Part shown: in pieces, positions 1 through 9,138 of the stretch
How the letters are laid out: every line of letters begins with the position of its first letter
Numbering within the stretch: position 1 is the stretch's first letter
From: Prevotella corporis DSM 18810 = JCM 8529
GTDB lineage: Bacteria > Bacteroidota > Bacteroidia > Bacteroidales > Bacteroidaceae
Assembly (NCBI RefSeq): GCF_000430525.1
Contig: NZ_AUME01000001.1
Location: 62,001 to 126,000 of the forward strand
Length of the DNA stretch: 64,000 nt
Reading direction: 5' to 3'
Notes under the pieces: model-generated
The model's input: the letters and a program-made list of their open reading frames with translations, nothing else
Told to the model about the DNA's origin: nothing
The model's database searches: none
Translations under genes and position numbers: made by a program

Positions 1-641
1 TGTTCGAGCCAGTCTATGCTTTCGGCATCCAGATGGTTGGTCGGCTCGTCAAGGAGTAACACGTCGGGCTTCTGCAGCAGCAGTCGGCAGAGGGCCACGC
101 GACGGCGCTCGCCTCCTGACAGGTTGGTCACGGGTAAGTCGCCGGCCGGGCAGCGGAGGGCTGCCATGGCTCTGTCGAGCTTCGAGTCCATGTTCCATGC
201 GTCGGTCGAATCAATGATATCCTGTACCTCAGCCTGCCTTTGCATGAGCTTGTCCATCTTGTCTGGATCGCTATAATATTCCTCTTGCCCGAACTTCACG
301 TTGATTTCGTCGTATTCACGCAAAGCATCGTACACGTGTTGTACGCCTTCCATGACATTCTCCTTCACGGTTTTCTCTTCGTTGAGGGGCGGGTCCTGAG
401 GCAAGTAGCCTACGGAGTAACCCGGACTGAAAACCACTTCGCCCTGAGTGGGCTGCTCTATGCCAGCGATGATTTTCATCAAAGTTGATTTTCCTGCTCC
501 GTTGAGACCGATGATACCTATTTTCGCTCCATAGAAGAACGACAGGTATATGTTCTTTAGAATCTGTTTTTGGTTTTGTGGGATGATTTTCGATACGCCC
601 ACCATTGAGAAGATAATCTTCTTGTCATCTACTGTTGCCAT
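1..641 (-). CDS. ettA: ABC-F family ATPase, EttA-like (partial, 3' end outside window)
   Basis: The N-terminal 213 residues of an ABC-F protein, a cytosolic ATPase without membrane domain that acts on the ribosome. The first nucleotide-binding domain is complete: Walker A GLNGAGKST at residues 45-53, signature LSGGERRRVAL, and Walker B LLLLDEPTNHLD just before the window edge. Between them is an arm insertion with the run YDEINVKFGQEEYYSDPD. EttA is an energy-sensing translation factor gating the first peptide bond; the start MATVDDKKIIFSMVGVSK fits EttA better than Uup or drug-resistance ABC-F proteins. The start ATG is at 639-641. The second ATPase domain is not visible, so assignment inside ABC-F is by resemblance of the N-terminus. 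Confidence 0.85.
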   Translation of the reverse strand, partial: MATVDDKKIIFSMVGVSKIIPQNQKQILKNIYLSFFYGAKIGIIGLNGAGKSTLMKIIAGIEQPTQGEVVFSPGYSVGYLPQDPPLNEEKTVKENVMEGVQHVYDALREYDEINVKFGQEEYYSDPDKMDKLMQRQAEVQDIIDSTDAWNMDSKLDRAMAALRCPAGDLPVTNLSGGERRRVALCRLLLQKPDVLLLDEPTNHLDAESIDWLE

Positions 642-941
642 ATAATTGATTATAGTTGTTCACTTTTAAGGGGTTGTTCATCTCAGTGGATTGCCTTTGG
701 TAATCGCTTTTCCCTATGTGCTTTCCCTATGTCGTCACACACTTGCAGCGATTTTCATCACCAAAGATAGTAAATAAGTCTGCACTGTGCAAGTAAAAGA
801 ACGGAAATCAGCACGAAACAGGGATGGAAAGACCTAAAGAGGGATACAAAAAGCAGACGCAGTATGCGACCCTTCGGTGTCCGTTGATGCGAACTGAGTC
901 TGCAATACTGCGTCTGTTGTGAGAGTAATCCAGTTGGGGGA
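642..941. other. 300-nt gap between divergent-end genes: terminator and promoter space
   Basis: No credible gene. The left third should hold the promoter of the ABC-F gene, but no clean TAnnTTTG box was found. The right part holds the terminator of the C10 protease gene, listed separately. Confidence 0.6.
847..916 (-). terminator. Rho-independent terminator of the C10 protease gene
   Basis: A perfect 12-bp inverted repeat, CAGACGCAGTAT (854-865) and ATACTGCGTCTG (905-916), with a 39-nt loop. Read on the minus strand the stem is followed by CTTTTTG, so it terminates transcription leaving the gene that ends at 942. Confidence 0.8.
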
Positions 942-3509
942 TTACTTGATGATTACCTTCTTACCCTTGTGGATGTAAATGCCACCCTTTGCAGGCTTCA
1001 TAACCTTCACGCCACCCAAGGTGTAGTAAGGTTCGTTGTCTGTTTCCTCGGAGTTCACTTCTTCGATGCCTGCTGCGTCTTTATAGACCATTACGTAGCC
1101 ACCCTCACAGTCAAACTCATAGTTTTTGGCTTCTGCGCCATCCACATAGACGTGGTAGAGGCCTTCTGTTGTGAATGAAGTGACAACGTTTCCGTCCTTG
1201 TCCTTAATGATGAAGGTTGGCTCCTTCGTGAAGGTGCAGGTGGTCTCGCCGTTCTTCAGTCCGCTGATTTTGTAAGTTGGCGTATAGGCGTCGCCGAGAT
1301 TGATGTGCTTGTCGTCAACCTTGAGTGTTGCCTTAGCCTTCGTGATGACAAGTGTGCCGTTGAAGAGCTGGAGCATGTCCGACTCGATGGTTCCGCGGGC
1401 AATCTTGATTTCGTAATCGCCAACCTCCGATGTCGGAGTTGCCACACATGATAATGCTGGTTCGCCCACGAAATCGTCACCATCGAACCGGTAGCCGAAC
1501 TCTGGATTCTCGTCGCCGTACATGCGTGTGGCCGTGCTTGCGTAGATGTCTGTTCCGAATGGGAGGATGTTGTCGTAGTCAACGAAGAATTCCTTCCACT
1601 GCTCCGTTGCCTTGTAGATGTCTTCTGTGTGCAGAGGCACATAGAGTTTAGTTATGGCTTTGTTGATGTCGGCAAATACCTTCTCGCCCAAGTTGCAAGG
1701 AGTCTTTCCATAAACACGAATGCTGTTGAAGGCATAGCTGCCCTCGAATGCGTTGTTGTCAATCTTCTCAACAGTGGCGGGAATGATAATGTCGGTCAGT
1801 CGCTGGCAGCCTGAGAACCCGTAAGGATGAATCTTCTTCACTGTCGCATCCACCGTGAACTTCTGTGTTGCTAATGGCAATACTTCGATGAGCTCTGTGG
1901 CGTCCTTGGAATAAAGAACATTGTTTTTCAGTTGATATTGCTTGTCAGCTCCTTCAGGGATGACAATCTCTTGGATGCTGTTGAGTTTTCCGAAAGCACC
2001 GTCGCCAATCTTGGTAATAGAAGTAGGGAGTATAATCTTTCTCAGGCTCTGACAGCCAAAGAATGCACGTTCTGGTATCTCATTGTTAGCAGTGGTGAGG
2101 TTTCCGTCAACAAGGAACGGATCACCGCCCGACACAATGTTTGCTTCTTTCAGGTCAATGGTCTCAAGAGCGCCGTTCGTTGTCTTGCCATATTCGTCGC
2201 AACCGGCAATGCTACGCAAGAACTTGATGTCGGTAGAGTTGATGCTTCCCTTCACGGTCAGTGACTGAAGGATTTCAAGGTCTGCTGCTGAAATCTTGTC
2301 TTTGAGAGTTCCAGGCACTTCGACATCTATTGATAGCGCCTTGTCTCTTGCTGGACGGTTGGGAGCGAGACCAATAATCATGCTCTGTGCTTCTGAGAAT
2401 TGGTAGTTGCTTGGGTTCAAGAGATTCACATCGTAGTAACCGTTGTCTTCTCCGTTCCATCCCCAGTTCACATAAACTTTACCTTCTTCATTGTAACCAC
2501 AGAGAACAAAGGCGTGGCCACCGTTATTAGGGTTCTTGTCGCTTGCTCCATAGAAGATAGCGCGACGCTCGCTGATTTCCTTGAAAATAAGGTCCATCCA
2601 TTCAGCATCCTTGGCAATATAATCCATGCGGTAAAGGAGTTGCATGGTAGAAGGATACTTGAAGTTGGCCTTCAGCCCAGCATAAGCTGCGTTGATGGGA
2701 GTTCCTGAGACGTCAGAGGCATAGCTCATGTCGGCAGCAAAACCGCAGTCGCGCATCAATGTTGCAACGGCCATCGCCTCTTCTTCGCTGAACGCACCTT
2801 TCTTATATACGTCGCGCATGTCGTTCCATCTGTAATTGCTCTGGGTGAAATCCACGGTAAAATCCTTTTTGGAACCGTCTGGCTGTTTCACAGTTAAAGT
2901 TTTGGTACCTGTTCCTGTGTCAGGATATTTGTTGTAGCGCAGAATTTGTGCCATGGCAGTGGCCACACAACCCGTAACGGCTGTTGTTCCGCCATGATAA
3001 TTCTGTCCGGGGGTACTGTTACTCTTTGCTGCTGTTGGACAAAGGCGGTTATATGGATCTTGCTGTCCCCACTTAACATTGACAAATGATTCGATTTTTT
3101 GTGGGTATTTGGCAGGATTCGGTTTGATGACTTTAAGAACTTTGCCCTTTGCAACAATGTTCTTTACAGCCTTCTCGACTGCCTGTAAGTACCATTTGAA
3201 GTTGTCATTCGTATTTTCATCGTTGAAAGCTGATTCTGAATAACCGATGACTTCAGGAGCTAGGTCATCATTACTAATGATTACATATCCACCAGTGGGG
3301 GCACCAACAACCGTGAACGCTTCGTTTTCTTTCAGTATTTCAAGTTTGTTACTTGAAAAAGAAGGAGCCTTGCGCTGGCTGCTGCTGGCCTTCAAGGTGC
3401 GCTGAGCTGCCTTCATGATGGCTGCCTTGTCTCTTGGAGCTGCAAAACTTGGAGCTGCTAAAGCTACGAAGAGTGCCAAGCAAGCTATATTTCGTATTTT
3501 GTTATACAT
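942..3509 (-). CDS. C10 family cysteine protease (interpain/streptopain type) with BspA-like leucine-rich repeats and sorting tail
   Basis: Secreted cysteine endopeptidase of family C10. From the chosen start (MYNKIRN, followed by a signal peptide ending near SFAAP) it has 855 residues, close to the size I remember for interpain A of Prevotella intermedia. A pro-domain comes first, then the catalytic domain with nucleophile in TGCVATAMAQ (Cys about 181) and the histidine in GGHAFVLCGY (about 332), then VNWGWNG. After it come BspA-type leucine-rich repeats (about 470-660, for example FSGCQRLTDIIIPATVEKI), an MBG-like domain, and a Por-type C-terminal tail ending GGIYIHKGKKVIIK. An upstream in-frame ATG at 3551 gives a less natural N-terminus. 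The role is inferred as extracellular protein degradation or virulence. Confidence 0.9.
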   Translation of the reverse strand: MYNKIRNIACLALFVALAAPSFAAPRDKAAIMKAAQRTLKASSSQRKAPSFSSNKLEILKENEAFTVVGAPTGGYVIISNDDLAPEVIGYSESAFNDENTNDNFKWYLQAVEKAVKNIVAKGKVLKVIKPNPAKYPQKIESFVNVKWGQQDPYNRLCPTAAKSNSTPGQNYHGGTTAVTGCVATAMAQILRYNKYPDTGTGTKTLTVKQPDGSKKDFTVDFTQSNYRWNDMRDVYKKGAFSEEEAMAVATLMRDCGFAADMSYASDVSGTPINAAYAGLKANFKYPSTMQLLYRMDYIAKDAEWMDLIFKEISERRAIFYGASDKNPNNGGHAFVLCGYNEEGKVYVNWGWNGEDNGYYDVNLLNPSNYQFSEAQSMIIGLAPNRPARDKALSIDVEVPGTLKDKISAADLEILQSLTVKGSINSTDIKFLRSIAGCDEYGKTTNGALETIDLKEANIVSGGDPFLVDGNLTTANNEIPERAFFGCQSLRKIILPTSITKIGDGAFGKLNSIQEIVIPEGADKQYQLKNNVLYSKDATELIEVLPLATQKFTVDATVKKIHPYGFSGCQRLTDIIIPATVEKIDNNAFEGSYAFNSIRVYGKTPCNLGEKVFADINKAITKLYVPLHTEDIYKATEQWKEFFVDYDNILPFGTDIYASTATRMYGDENPEFGYRFDGDDFVGEPALSCVATPTSEVGDYEIKIARGTIESDMLQLFNGTLVITKAKATLKVDDKHINLGDAYTPTYKISGLKNGETTCTFTKEPTFIIKDKDGNVVTSFTTEGLYHVYVDGAEAKNYEFDCEGGYVMVYKDAAGIEEVNSEETDNEPYYTLGGVKVMKPAKGGIYIHKGKKVIIK

Positions 3510-3580
3510 AATATTGAATTGTTTGATTTTTGTTATAGTGAGGCAAAGCAAGCCTTTTGGCCCGCTCTGCCAATACTATA

Positions 3581-6500
3581 TTACTTGTTGATCATTACTT
3601 TCTTGCCATTGATGATATAGATACCACGTCTCAATGAATTGAGATCCTTTGCGTTCTTCAATACCTGAACACCTTCCAAGGTATAAACATTGTATGATGA
3701 GGCTTCTTTACTTTCAATTCCGCGGATGTCAGTTACCACATTGACTTCTACAGGCTCAGACTCCATGCCACCTGCATAAACGGCTGTAATGCTGTAGGTG
3801 TGCGTTCCATCGTTGTTTGGCTGGTCCTCAAACTTGTAGTCTGTGCTTGTGCCAATCAAGATACCATCGCGGTAGATGTTATATGCAACAGGTGTATTAC
3901 CCTTCATGAAGGTAATATCATCAATCATGAACATCGTCGTGCTTGAACTTGGGCTGTTCTGACGGATAGCAAAGAAACGCGCTCCTTCTGGAAGGTCAAC
4001 AGAGATATTCACCCACTGACCTGTGTTGGTGGTGTGTGTGTCTCCAATTTTGATAAACTTCCTAATGTCAAGTGGATTGATACCCTTTGAATAACGCACC
4101 TCGAAGGTTTCTGCGTATGTACCAGTGTTCTTTACCCAGAAGTCGATAGTCTGGGCCTTTCCTGGTAATGCGGGACTGATCATCCAGTTATCAGCAGCCA
4201 TTGGAACTGCCTTAGAAAGGTTAGCAACTTGCAGGAATGACATGGCACACTTATCTCCTGAATGTGTGGTCACATGCTTCTTGTACTTGTTGTCTGGGTA
4301 ATCTTTCGGTTGAGCCACGATGAATGCAAACTGTTCGCGGTTGTGTGGGAACTTGAAGTTTTCACCGTCTAGTGATACGTTGTAGCCTTTATCGACATCG
4401 ACGAGTGTCCACTCACCCATAGTTGTTGACCAAGGATCGTAGCTTTCGAAGTCTTCTGTTACGGTCGGAGTCTCGATTGCTGGCTCGCTCCAGCTTAAAC
4501 CAACGACTGGTGTGTTGTCACCTGTCGATGTCACGTTCTCTGGTTTCGGCATGTTGTTGTCAGCATATTCGATGATTGCGTTGTCGATATTGTTCTTCTT
4601 CTCAACATCGCCCACTGCTACAACCTCAGCTTTCACGTCGAGCTGGTCAGCTGCATCATTTAGAGAGGTCTGGTATGAAACTGGAAGCAGTTCGTAGTCG
4701 GTTGTCTTGAGTGTCTTTGTGAGAGCGACCTGACTTACTTCTGTTCCGTTGACAGATATCTTCACCATGGTTTTGGCATCGAGATCGTTCTGTCCCAAGT
4801 TTGTAATCTTAACCTTGAAATCAACCTTGTGTCCCTTGTTCACGGTCTTAGGTGTCACCAGCTCTACAGCTGCATCGTTTGGAAGGGGATCAACGAAGTT
4901 GAAATTGTCAACATAGATAGGTGCTTCTGCCTGCTTTTCTGTAGCTTCTCCGAGGATAATAAAGCTGATATAGTTAGTCTTTGTCAGTTCCTTTGGAAGT
5001 TTAACGACTGCCTTTTGCCATTCGCCAGCGTTGGTTATGGTGTTGAAATCCTTGATATCAATGCGTTGTGCTGTACCGTTCATGGGCTGAGCAACAAGAA
5101 CCATCTTGCGTTTTGCGTTCGGAGTGCACTTATAGTCGAATATGAGTTGAGGATTTACTGCACCGCGGAGGCTTACCTTACCCAACATAATCATGGCACT
5201 GCCTGTTTCCTTAGGATCGTAGTAGAGGCAGCCGTTGTCCTTATCGGATGACTCTCCTTTCAGCATTATCCATTCATCGCCAGCTTCACTTGCGACTCCA
5301 GCCATGAACATTCCATCGTCTGAGCCGTTGGCAAAGCTCCGGTGGTGAGGCATTTGATAGGGTTTACCCACCAACATGGACTTAATCTTCATCGGCCCTC
5401 CTCCAGAGGCATTCCTTGGTGTGACTGCCCAGTAAGCGATGCGTTGTGTACCTTCGTAAGTTTTGAAATCTTCAATAGTATATTCAGTCACACCCTTTGC
5501 AGTTTGTCCTATCTCTTCAATCTCTGTGGATGATTTAACGTAGTGGATTTGATACCACAGCCCTGCTGGGTTAATCAATCCGCCTTCAGCTGCTCCCGGA
5601 GCCTTCCATGTGAGTTTTACAGAGTTTAGTTGGTCAATGGCTGACAAACTTGGGATAGCGCCAGGTTTATCTTGTCCCACTTTGATGGTAATGGTGGCTT
5701 TCTGTCCCACGCCATTTTCGTTGTAGGCATAGATGTCGTAGGTGTTGTCGCCGTGTTCGGCATTGGTATCGTGAACAGTACAAACTTGTCCTGGAGTTAC
5801 CGGAGAGACAGTGCCCACCATGCGGTCGCCACTCATCACGACAATCTTATCGAGCGATGTGATTGTCTCGCCCTTGCGGTTCTTTGTCGGTGCTGTGAAT
5901 TTGATAAATGCCTCATCCAGTCCGCTTGGCTCGGTCTCGCCACTCAGGTTGGTCACTGAGGCAGGAGCGGTAGGTAATGGTCCTAATTCAACTTTGAAGT
6001 TATCGATGGCCACGAAATACGACCCCGATTCTGATACGGCATGGAAACCGAAGTTATAGTTACCGTCAGAACCGATGGTGATTTCTTTCTCGTAGTTTGT
6101 CACGATACTTGCCTTACCTGGGTATTCTGTCACTGGCATCAACTGCTCTGTGAGGAGTGTTTCGTTGTCGTTGGCATCCTTGCCCCATTTTACCTCAAGT
6201 TTTTCCTTGTAGGCGGCTGGGGTGATGACGTCGTACTTAACGAAGTATGTATAGCCGGCCTTCAAGTGGATAGGGGGCGAAATCAGCCAGCTGTCGCTCT
6301 TACCCTTGAAGCTGCTGCTACATTTCATATACTTTTCTTCCTTGTCCCATTCCCAGTCGTTATAACTGCCTTTAACTCTGTTCACCTTAATGTAAGGTGT
6401 AGTGCTGGCTTCGTTGTCGAACGTTTCGCTGTAGTTAGGCTCATAGGCCTTGCCGTAATAGAATTCTTCAGTTTGGTCGTATTCACCTTCAACATCACCG

Positions 6501-8050
6501 TTGATGGTCTGTATGACATAGTAGTAGTTGCCGAATACAGCGTCGGCAGGCAAGTCCTCCTCAAATGTAAAGCCTGATTGCTTTTCGCTTACGAGTTTCA
6601 ATTTGCCATTCTCAACCCGATACACGTTGTATGTTACATTTCCTATATATCCATCGTGCAATGTTTCTGTTGAGGCTGTCCATGTGATTTTGACATGCGA
6701 GTTATTGCTTCCGCTTCTTGTCATGATGATATCGCCCGGAGCAGCCATTTCATCGTGACCTACCCACTGGTTGTCTATGAATTTTGCACCTTCGCCAACG
6801 GCGTTTGAGGTGATAATCTTGAAATTGCACATGCCTGCCTCAGGAACGGTCACGTCTGGCTCGATGGTCTCACCCGGCTTAACAGTACCCTCGGCAACTT
6901 TCTTGCCATTGACATAGATGGTATAGCTCAGTGTGGTGCCAGTTGGCAGCGCATCACCGGCGTATGTTGTGGTAGGAGCGGTGAATTTAACTTTTCCTGA
7001 TAAAGAACCGTTGGCAAAACTGTATGAGACGTCGGTCACCTTGTTTGGTGCGCCATCTGCAGCCTCAGCACCTGGAATGGCCATGCCCACGACTGCATCG
7101 GGGAGAGCGCCGATTTCGGTAGCGGCACCAGTCGTGAGGTTAACCGTGTAGAGCTTCGATACCATATTGCCGTCGGTCGCAGCCCAATAGAACTCGCCCG
7201 AAACAGGATCAATCTCACCACTCTGCTCATAGTATTTATTGGCAGATGTCATGACCTTCACACCCGTAGCACCCACGAGTGTCTCATTACCTGTAGATGG
7301 ATCAATCTTGTATAGATTTCCGTCGGTTGCCACACCATAGGCAAAGTTATCATTGCCGTAGCCTAATGCAACAATTCTATGCTGGCTTTTCTTGATGACT
7401 GTGCGACTTTGGGTAGCATAATCGACAAAGCCCCATTCAAGTGCGCTCAAGTCGCTGGTGAAGAACTGGCCGAAAACCTTCGACGATTTGGGGTCTTTTG
7501 CTGTTTCTGTAGCAAGTAACGACTTGTCGTAAATCTGTGCAGGCTCTTCGGTTGCAGACTCCCATGTGTCAGTGTTGAATTCGTATAGATCAATCATTTT
7601 CATGCCGCCCAGCTCCCAAACGTTCATTCCGTAGTACTTGTTGTCTATGAGTGCGCAGCCACCATTGAATTTTACATCATAGCCCAATGTTTTGAGAACA
7701 TTGTAACTGATGCTTGCCGATGGTGTGAATGATATCATTTCTCCATAGTCGCCTGAAATATGGCTACCCAGAATTTCGACCTTACGTGCTGTAAGTACCG
7801 GTGATTTCAGAGGAGAGGATACATTGTAAGAAGGCATGAGAGCTGTGAACGGAGTCGTCATGTCTGCTTTCTTCGGTATCATTTCGTCGAAAAGTGCGAA
7901 ATTGATGGCACGATCTCCCTGGTGCTGTGAAATTCGTTTTTGGATTTCATACTTGCGGGCCATTTGTTTCTTGAGCTTTGTCTGCGCTAACGCAGGTATC
8001 GCAATACAAGTGGCAATCAAACAAGCACAAAAATAGGTAAATCTTTTCAT
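3581..8050 (-). CDS. Giant secreted multidomain protein (choice-of-anchor J, fibronectin III-like and CARDB-like domains) with sorting tail
   Basis: A 1489-residue exported protein with signal peptide MKRFTYFCACLIATCIAIPALAQ. The first 330 residues resemble a beta-propeller-like surface domain. Fibronectin III-like segments follow, then two choice-of-anchor J (cleaved-adhesin type) modules near 540-690 and 1200-1370, a CARDB-like domain near 1065-1150, and a C-terminal tail RRGIYIINGKKVMINK like those of type IX secretion substrates. No catalytic motif was recognised. Domain types suggest surface adhesion or glycan/protein binding; that is inference. It ends 71 nt upstream of the C10 protease start in the same direction, so the two may be co-transcribed and exported together. 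Confidence 0.8.
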   Translation of the reverse strand: MKRFTYFCACLIATCIAIPALAQTKLKKQMARKYEIQKRISQHQGDRAINFALFDEMIPKKADMTTPFTALMPSYNVSSPLKSPVLTARKVEILGSHISGDYGEMISFTPSASISYNVLKTLGYDVKFNGGCALIDNKYYGMNVWELGGMKMIDLYEFNTDTWESATEEPAQIYDKSLLATETAKDPKSSKVFGQFFTSDLSALEWGFVDYATQSRTVIKKSQHRIVALGYGNDNFAYGVATDGNLYKIDPSTGNETLVGATGVKVMTSANKYYEQSGEIDPVSGEFYWAATDGNMVSKLYTVNLTTGAATEIGALPDAVVGMAIPGAEAADGAPNKVTDVSYSFANGSLSGKVKFTAPTTTYAGDALPTGTTLSYTIYVNGKKVAEGTVKPGETIEPDVTVPEAGMCNFKIITSNAVGEGAKFIDNQWVGHDEMAAPGDIIMTRSGSNNSHVKITWTASTETLHDGYIGNVTYNVYRVENGKLKLVSEKQSGFTFEEDLPADAVFGNYYYVIQTINGDVEGEYDQTEEFYYGKAYEPNYSETFDNEASTTPYIKVNRVKGSYNDWEWDKEEKYMKCSSSFKGKSDSWLISPPIHLKAGYTYFVKYDVITPAAYKEKLEVKWGKDANDNETLLTEQLMPVTEYPGKASIVTNYEKEITIGSDGNYNFGFHAVSESGSYFVAIDNFKVELGPLPTAPASVTNLSGETEPSGLDEAFIKFTAPTKNRKGETITSLDKIVVMSGDRMVGTVSPVTPGQVCTVHDTNAEHGDNTYDIYAYNENGVGQKATITIKVGQDKPGAIPSLSAIDQLNSVKLTWKAPGAAEGGLINPAGLWYQIHYVKSSTEIEEIGQTAKGVTEYTIEDFKTYEGTQRIAYWAVTPRNASGGGPMKIKSMLVGKPYQMPHHRSFANGSDDGMFMAGVASEAGDEWIMLKGESSDKDNGCLYYDPKETGSAMIMLGKVSLRGAVNPQLIFDYKCTPNAKRKMVLVAQPMNGTAQRIDIKDFNTITNAGEWQKAVVKLPKELTKTNYISFIILGEATEKQAEAPIYVDNFNFVDPLPNDAAVELVTPKTVNKGHKVDFKVKITNLGQNDLDAKTMVKISVNGTEVSQVALTKTLKTTDYELLPVSYQTSLNDAADQLDVKAEVVAVGDVEKKNNIDNAIIEYADNNMPKPENVTSTGDNTPVVGLSWSEPAIETPTVTEDFESYDPWSTTMGEWTLVDVDKGYNVSLDGENFKFPHNREQFAFIVAQPKDYPDNKYKKHVTTHSGDKCAMSFLQVANLSKAVPMAADNWMISPALPGKAQTIDFWVKNTGTYAETFEVRYSKGINPLDIRKFIKIGDTHTTNTGQWVNISVDLPEGARFFAIRQNSPSSSTTMFMIDDITFMKGNTPVAYNIYRDGILIGTSTDYKFEDQPNNDGTHTYSITAVYAGGMESEPVEVNVVTDIRGIESKEASSYNVYTLEGVQVLKNAKDLNSLRRGIYIINGKKVMINK

Positions 8051-8659
8051 GTCATTGTGATTTTGTTAACGATTGTATTTATATTAGTTATTATCTTTTC
8101 TTCCTGTACTGTTTTATGATTTATGTTGTAGAACAGAATAAACACTTGAGTATTAGCTATTTCAACCGTTGGCGCCAGCCTCAGCTTCGAGTCGTGTTGA
8201 ACATTGTCTGACGTTAGTTGGCGGTAGCGATAGCAAGAGGCTCAATTAACTTCTGTTGAACGGTTTGTCATAATTATAATTAAGGTAGAATTAAATTCTC
8301 TTCGTTTAGGTCGGTGCTAAATTATACATTTTTTTTATATTTCCCAAATATTCATGAACTTTTTTCCAAAAGAGTTATTGTTAAAAGTCCTTCCAATATA
8401 CGTAAATTCTGGTATTAATAGTCTTTCTTTCAGATGTTTATGTCGTATAATAGACACTTTGTAGGATAGGTGCAATGGCTTGCTTACAAATCATAACTTG
8501 ATGTTTTCGACGACAATCGAATTGAAAACGGTTCAGGTTCAAATGACCAATTTATGTTAAAGGCATCGTAATATCGAAAAAATGGGGGAGTAAGGCTCAA
8601 TTATTTTTATCGAGTTTGTAACATGTTGGAAATGAGTGCGATAGGAATGATTGTGCGAA

Positions 8660-8727
8660 ACCTGACCTTTCGCGCAACGAAAGCTGACCTTTTGTCTCTT
8701 GAAAGCTGACCTTTTGAAATCCCATCA
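8660..8727. repeat. 22-bp phased repeat array A (3 clear units)
   Basis: The core CTGACCT occurs at 8662, 8684 and 8706, exactly 22 bp apart. The first unit reads GCGAAACCTGACCTTTCGC, an imperfect palindrome with GCGAAA/TTTCGC ends; the next two read GAAAGCTGACCTTTTG. The array sits between the terminator of one minus-strand gene and the promoter space of the next. Confidence 0.8.
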
Positions 8728-8843
8728 GTCATCCGTGTCTGTGCTGACTTTGTCTGATGGTAGGTGCGAAGGTTTGTTTTATCTGTAGAAATATCTATTC
8801 GTTGGCTTGGAAAAGGGGGCTGGAGTTATAGCAAGGGTGGTGG

Positions 8844-8885
8844 GGAAAAAGGAGTTAGAGGCCCTCCAAAGAGGCCTTTAACTCC
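8844..8885 (-). terminator. Rho-independent terminator downstream of the S8 protease gene
   Basis: GGAGTTAGAGGCC (8851-8863) pairs with GGCCTTTAACTCC (8873-8885) over 13 bp with one G-U pair and a 9-nt loop. On the minus strand it is followed by TTTTTCCCC. It lies about 250 nt past the protease stop. Confidence 0.75.
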
Positions 8886-9138
8886 AATAGATCGCCAGAA
8901 TCTGTTCTGATTTTATTTGAATGCTTGCCTGCTCGTTTGTCATTTTTCAAAAACGTAGCGTGCTGCGATAGGAGAGTGCGTAATGAAAGCCCTACACGTG
9001 AATGATTACCGAATTATTGATGCTCGCTAAACACCCATTCCACAATCTGCCTTCGTTGTCCAATCGGCAGATTATGCTCCTTAGAGCTGCATGCGATTTT
9101 GCCAGACAGAGCTTCAGAATTTCAGTCAACATCAATAA

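Larger units (their letters stand above)
8051..9138. other. 1088-nt non-coding gap with terminator, hairpin and a 22-bp repeat array
   Basis: No convincing gene in either direction. It holds the upstream region of the giant secreted gene (AT-rich, 8051-8400), a three-unit 22-bp array (8661-8727), a minus-strand terminator (8844-8885), and a small perfect hairpin AATCTGCC/GGCAGATT (9044-9051 and 9066-9073) just after the S8 protease gene. Confidence 0.65.
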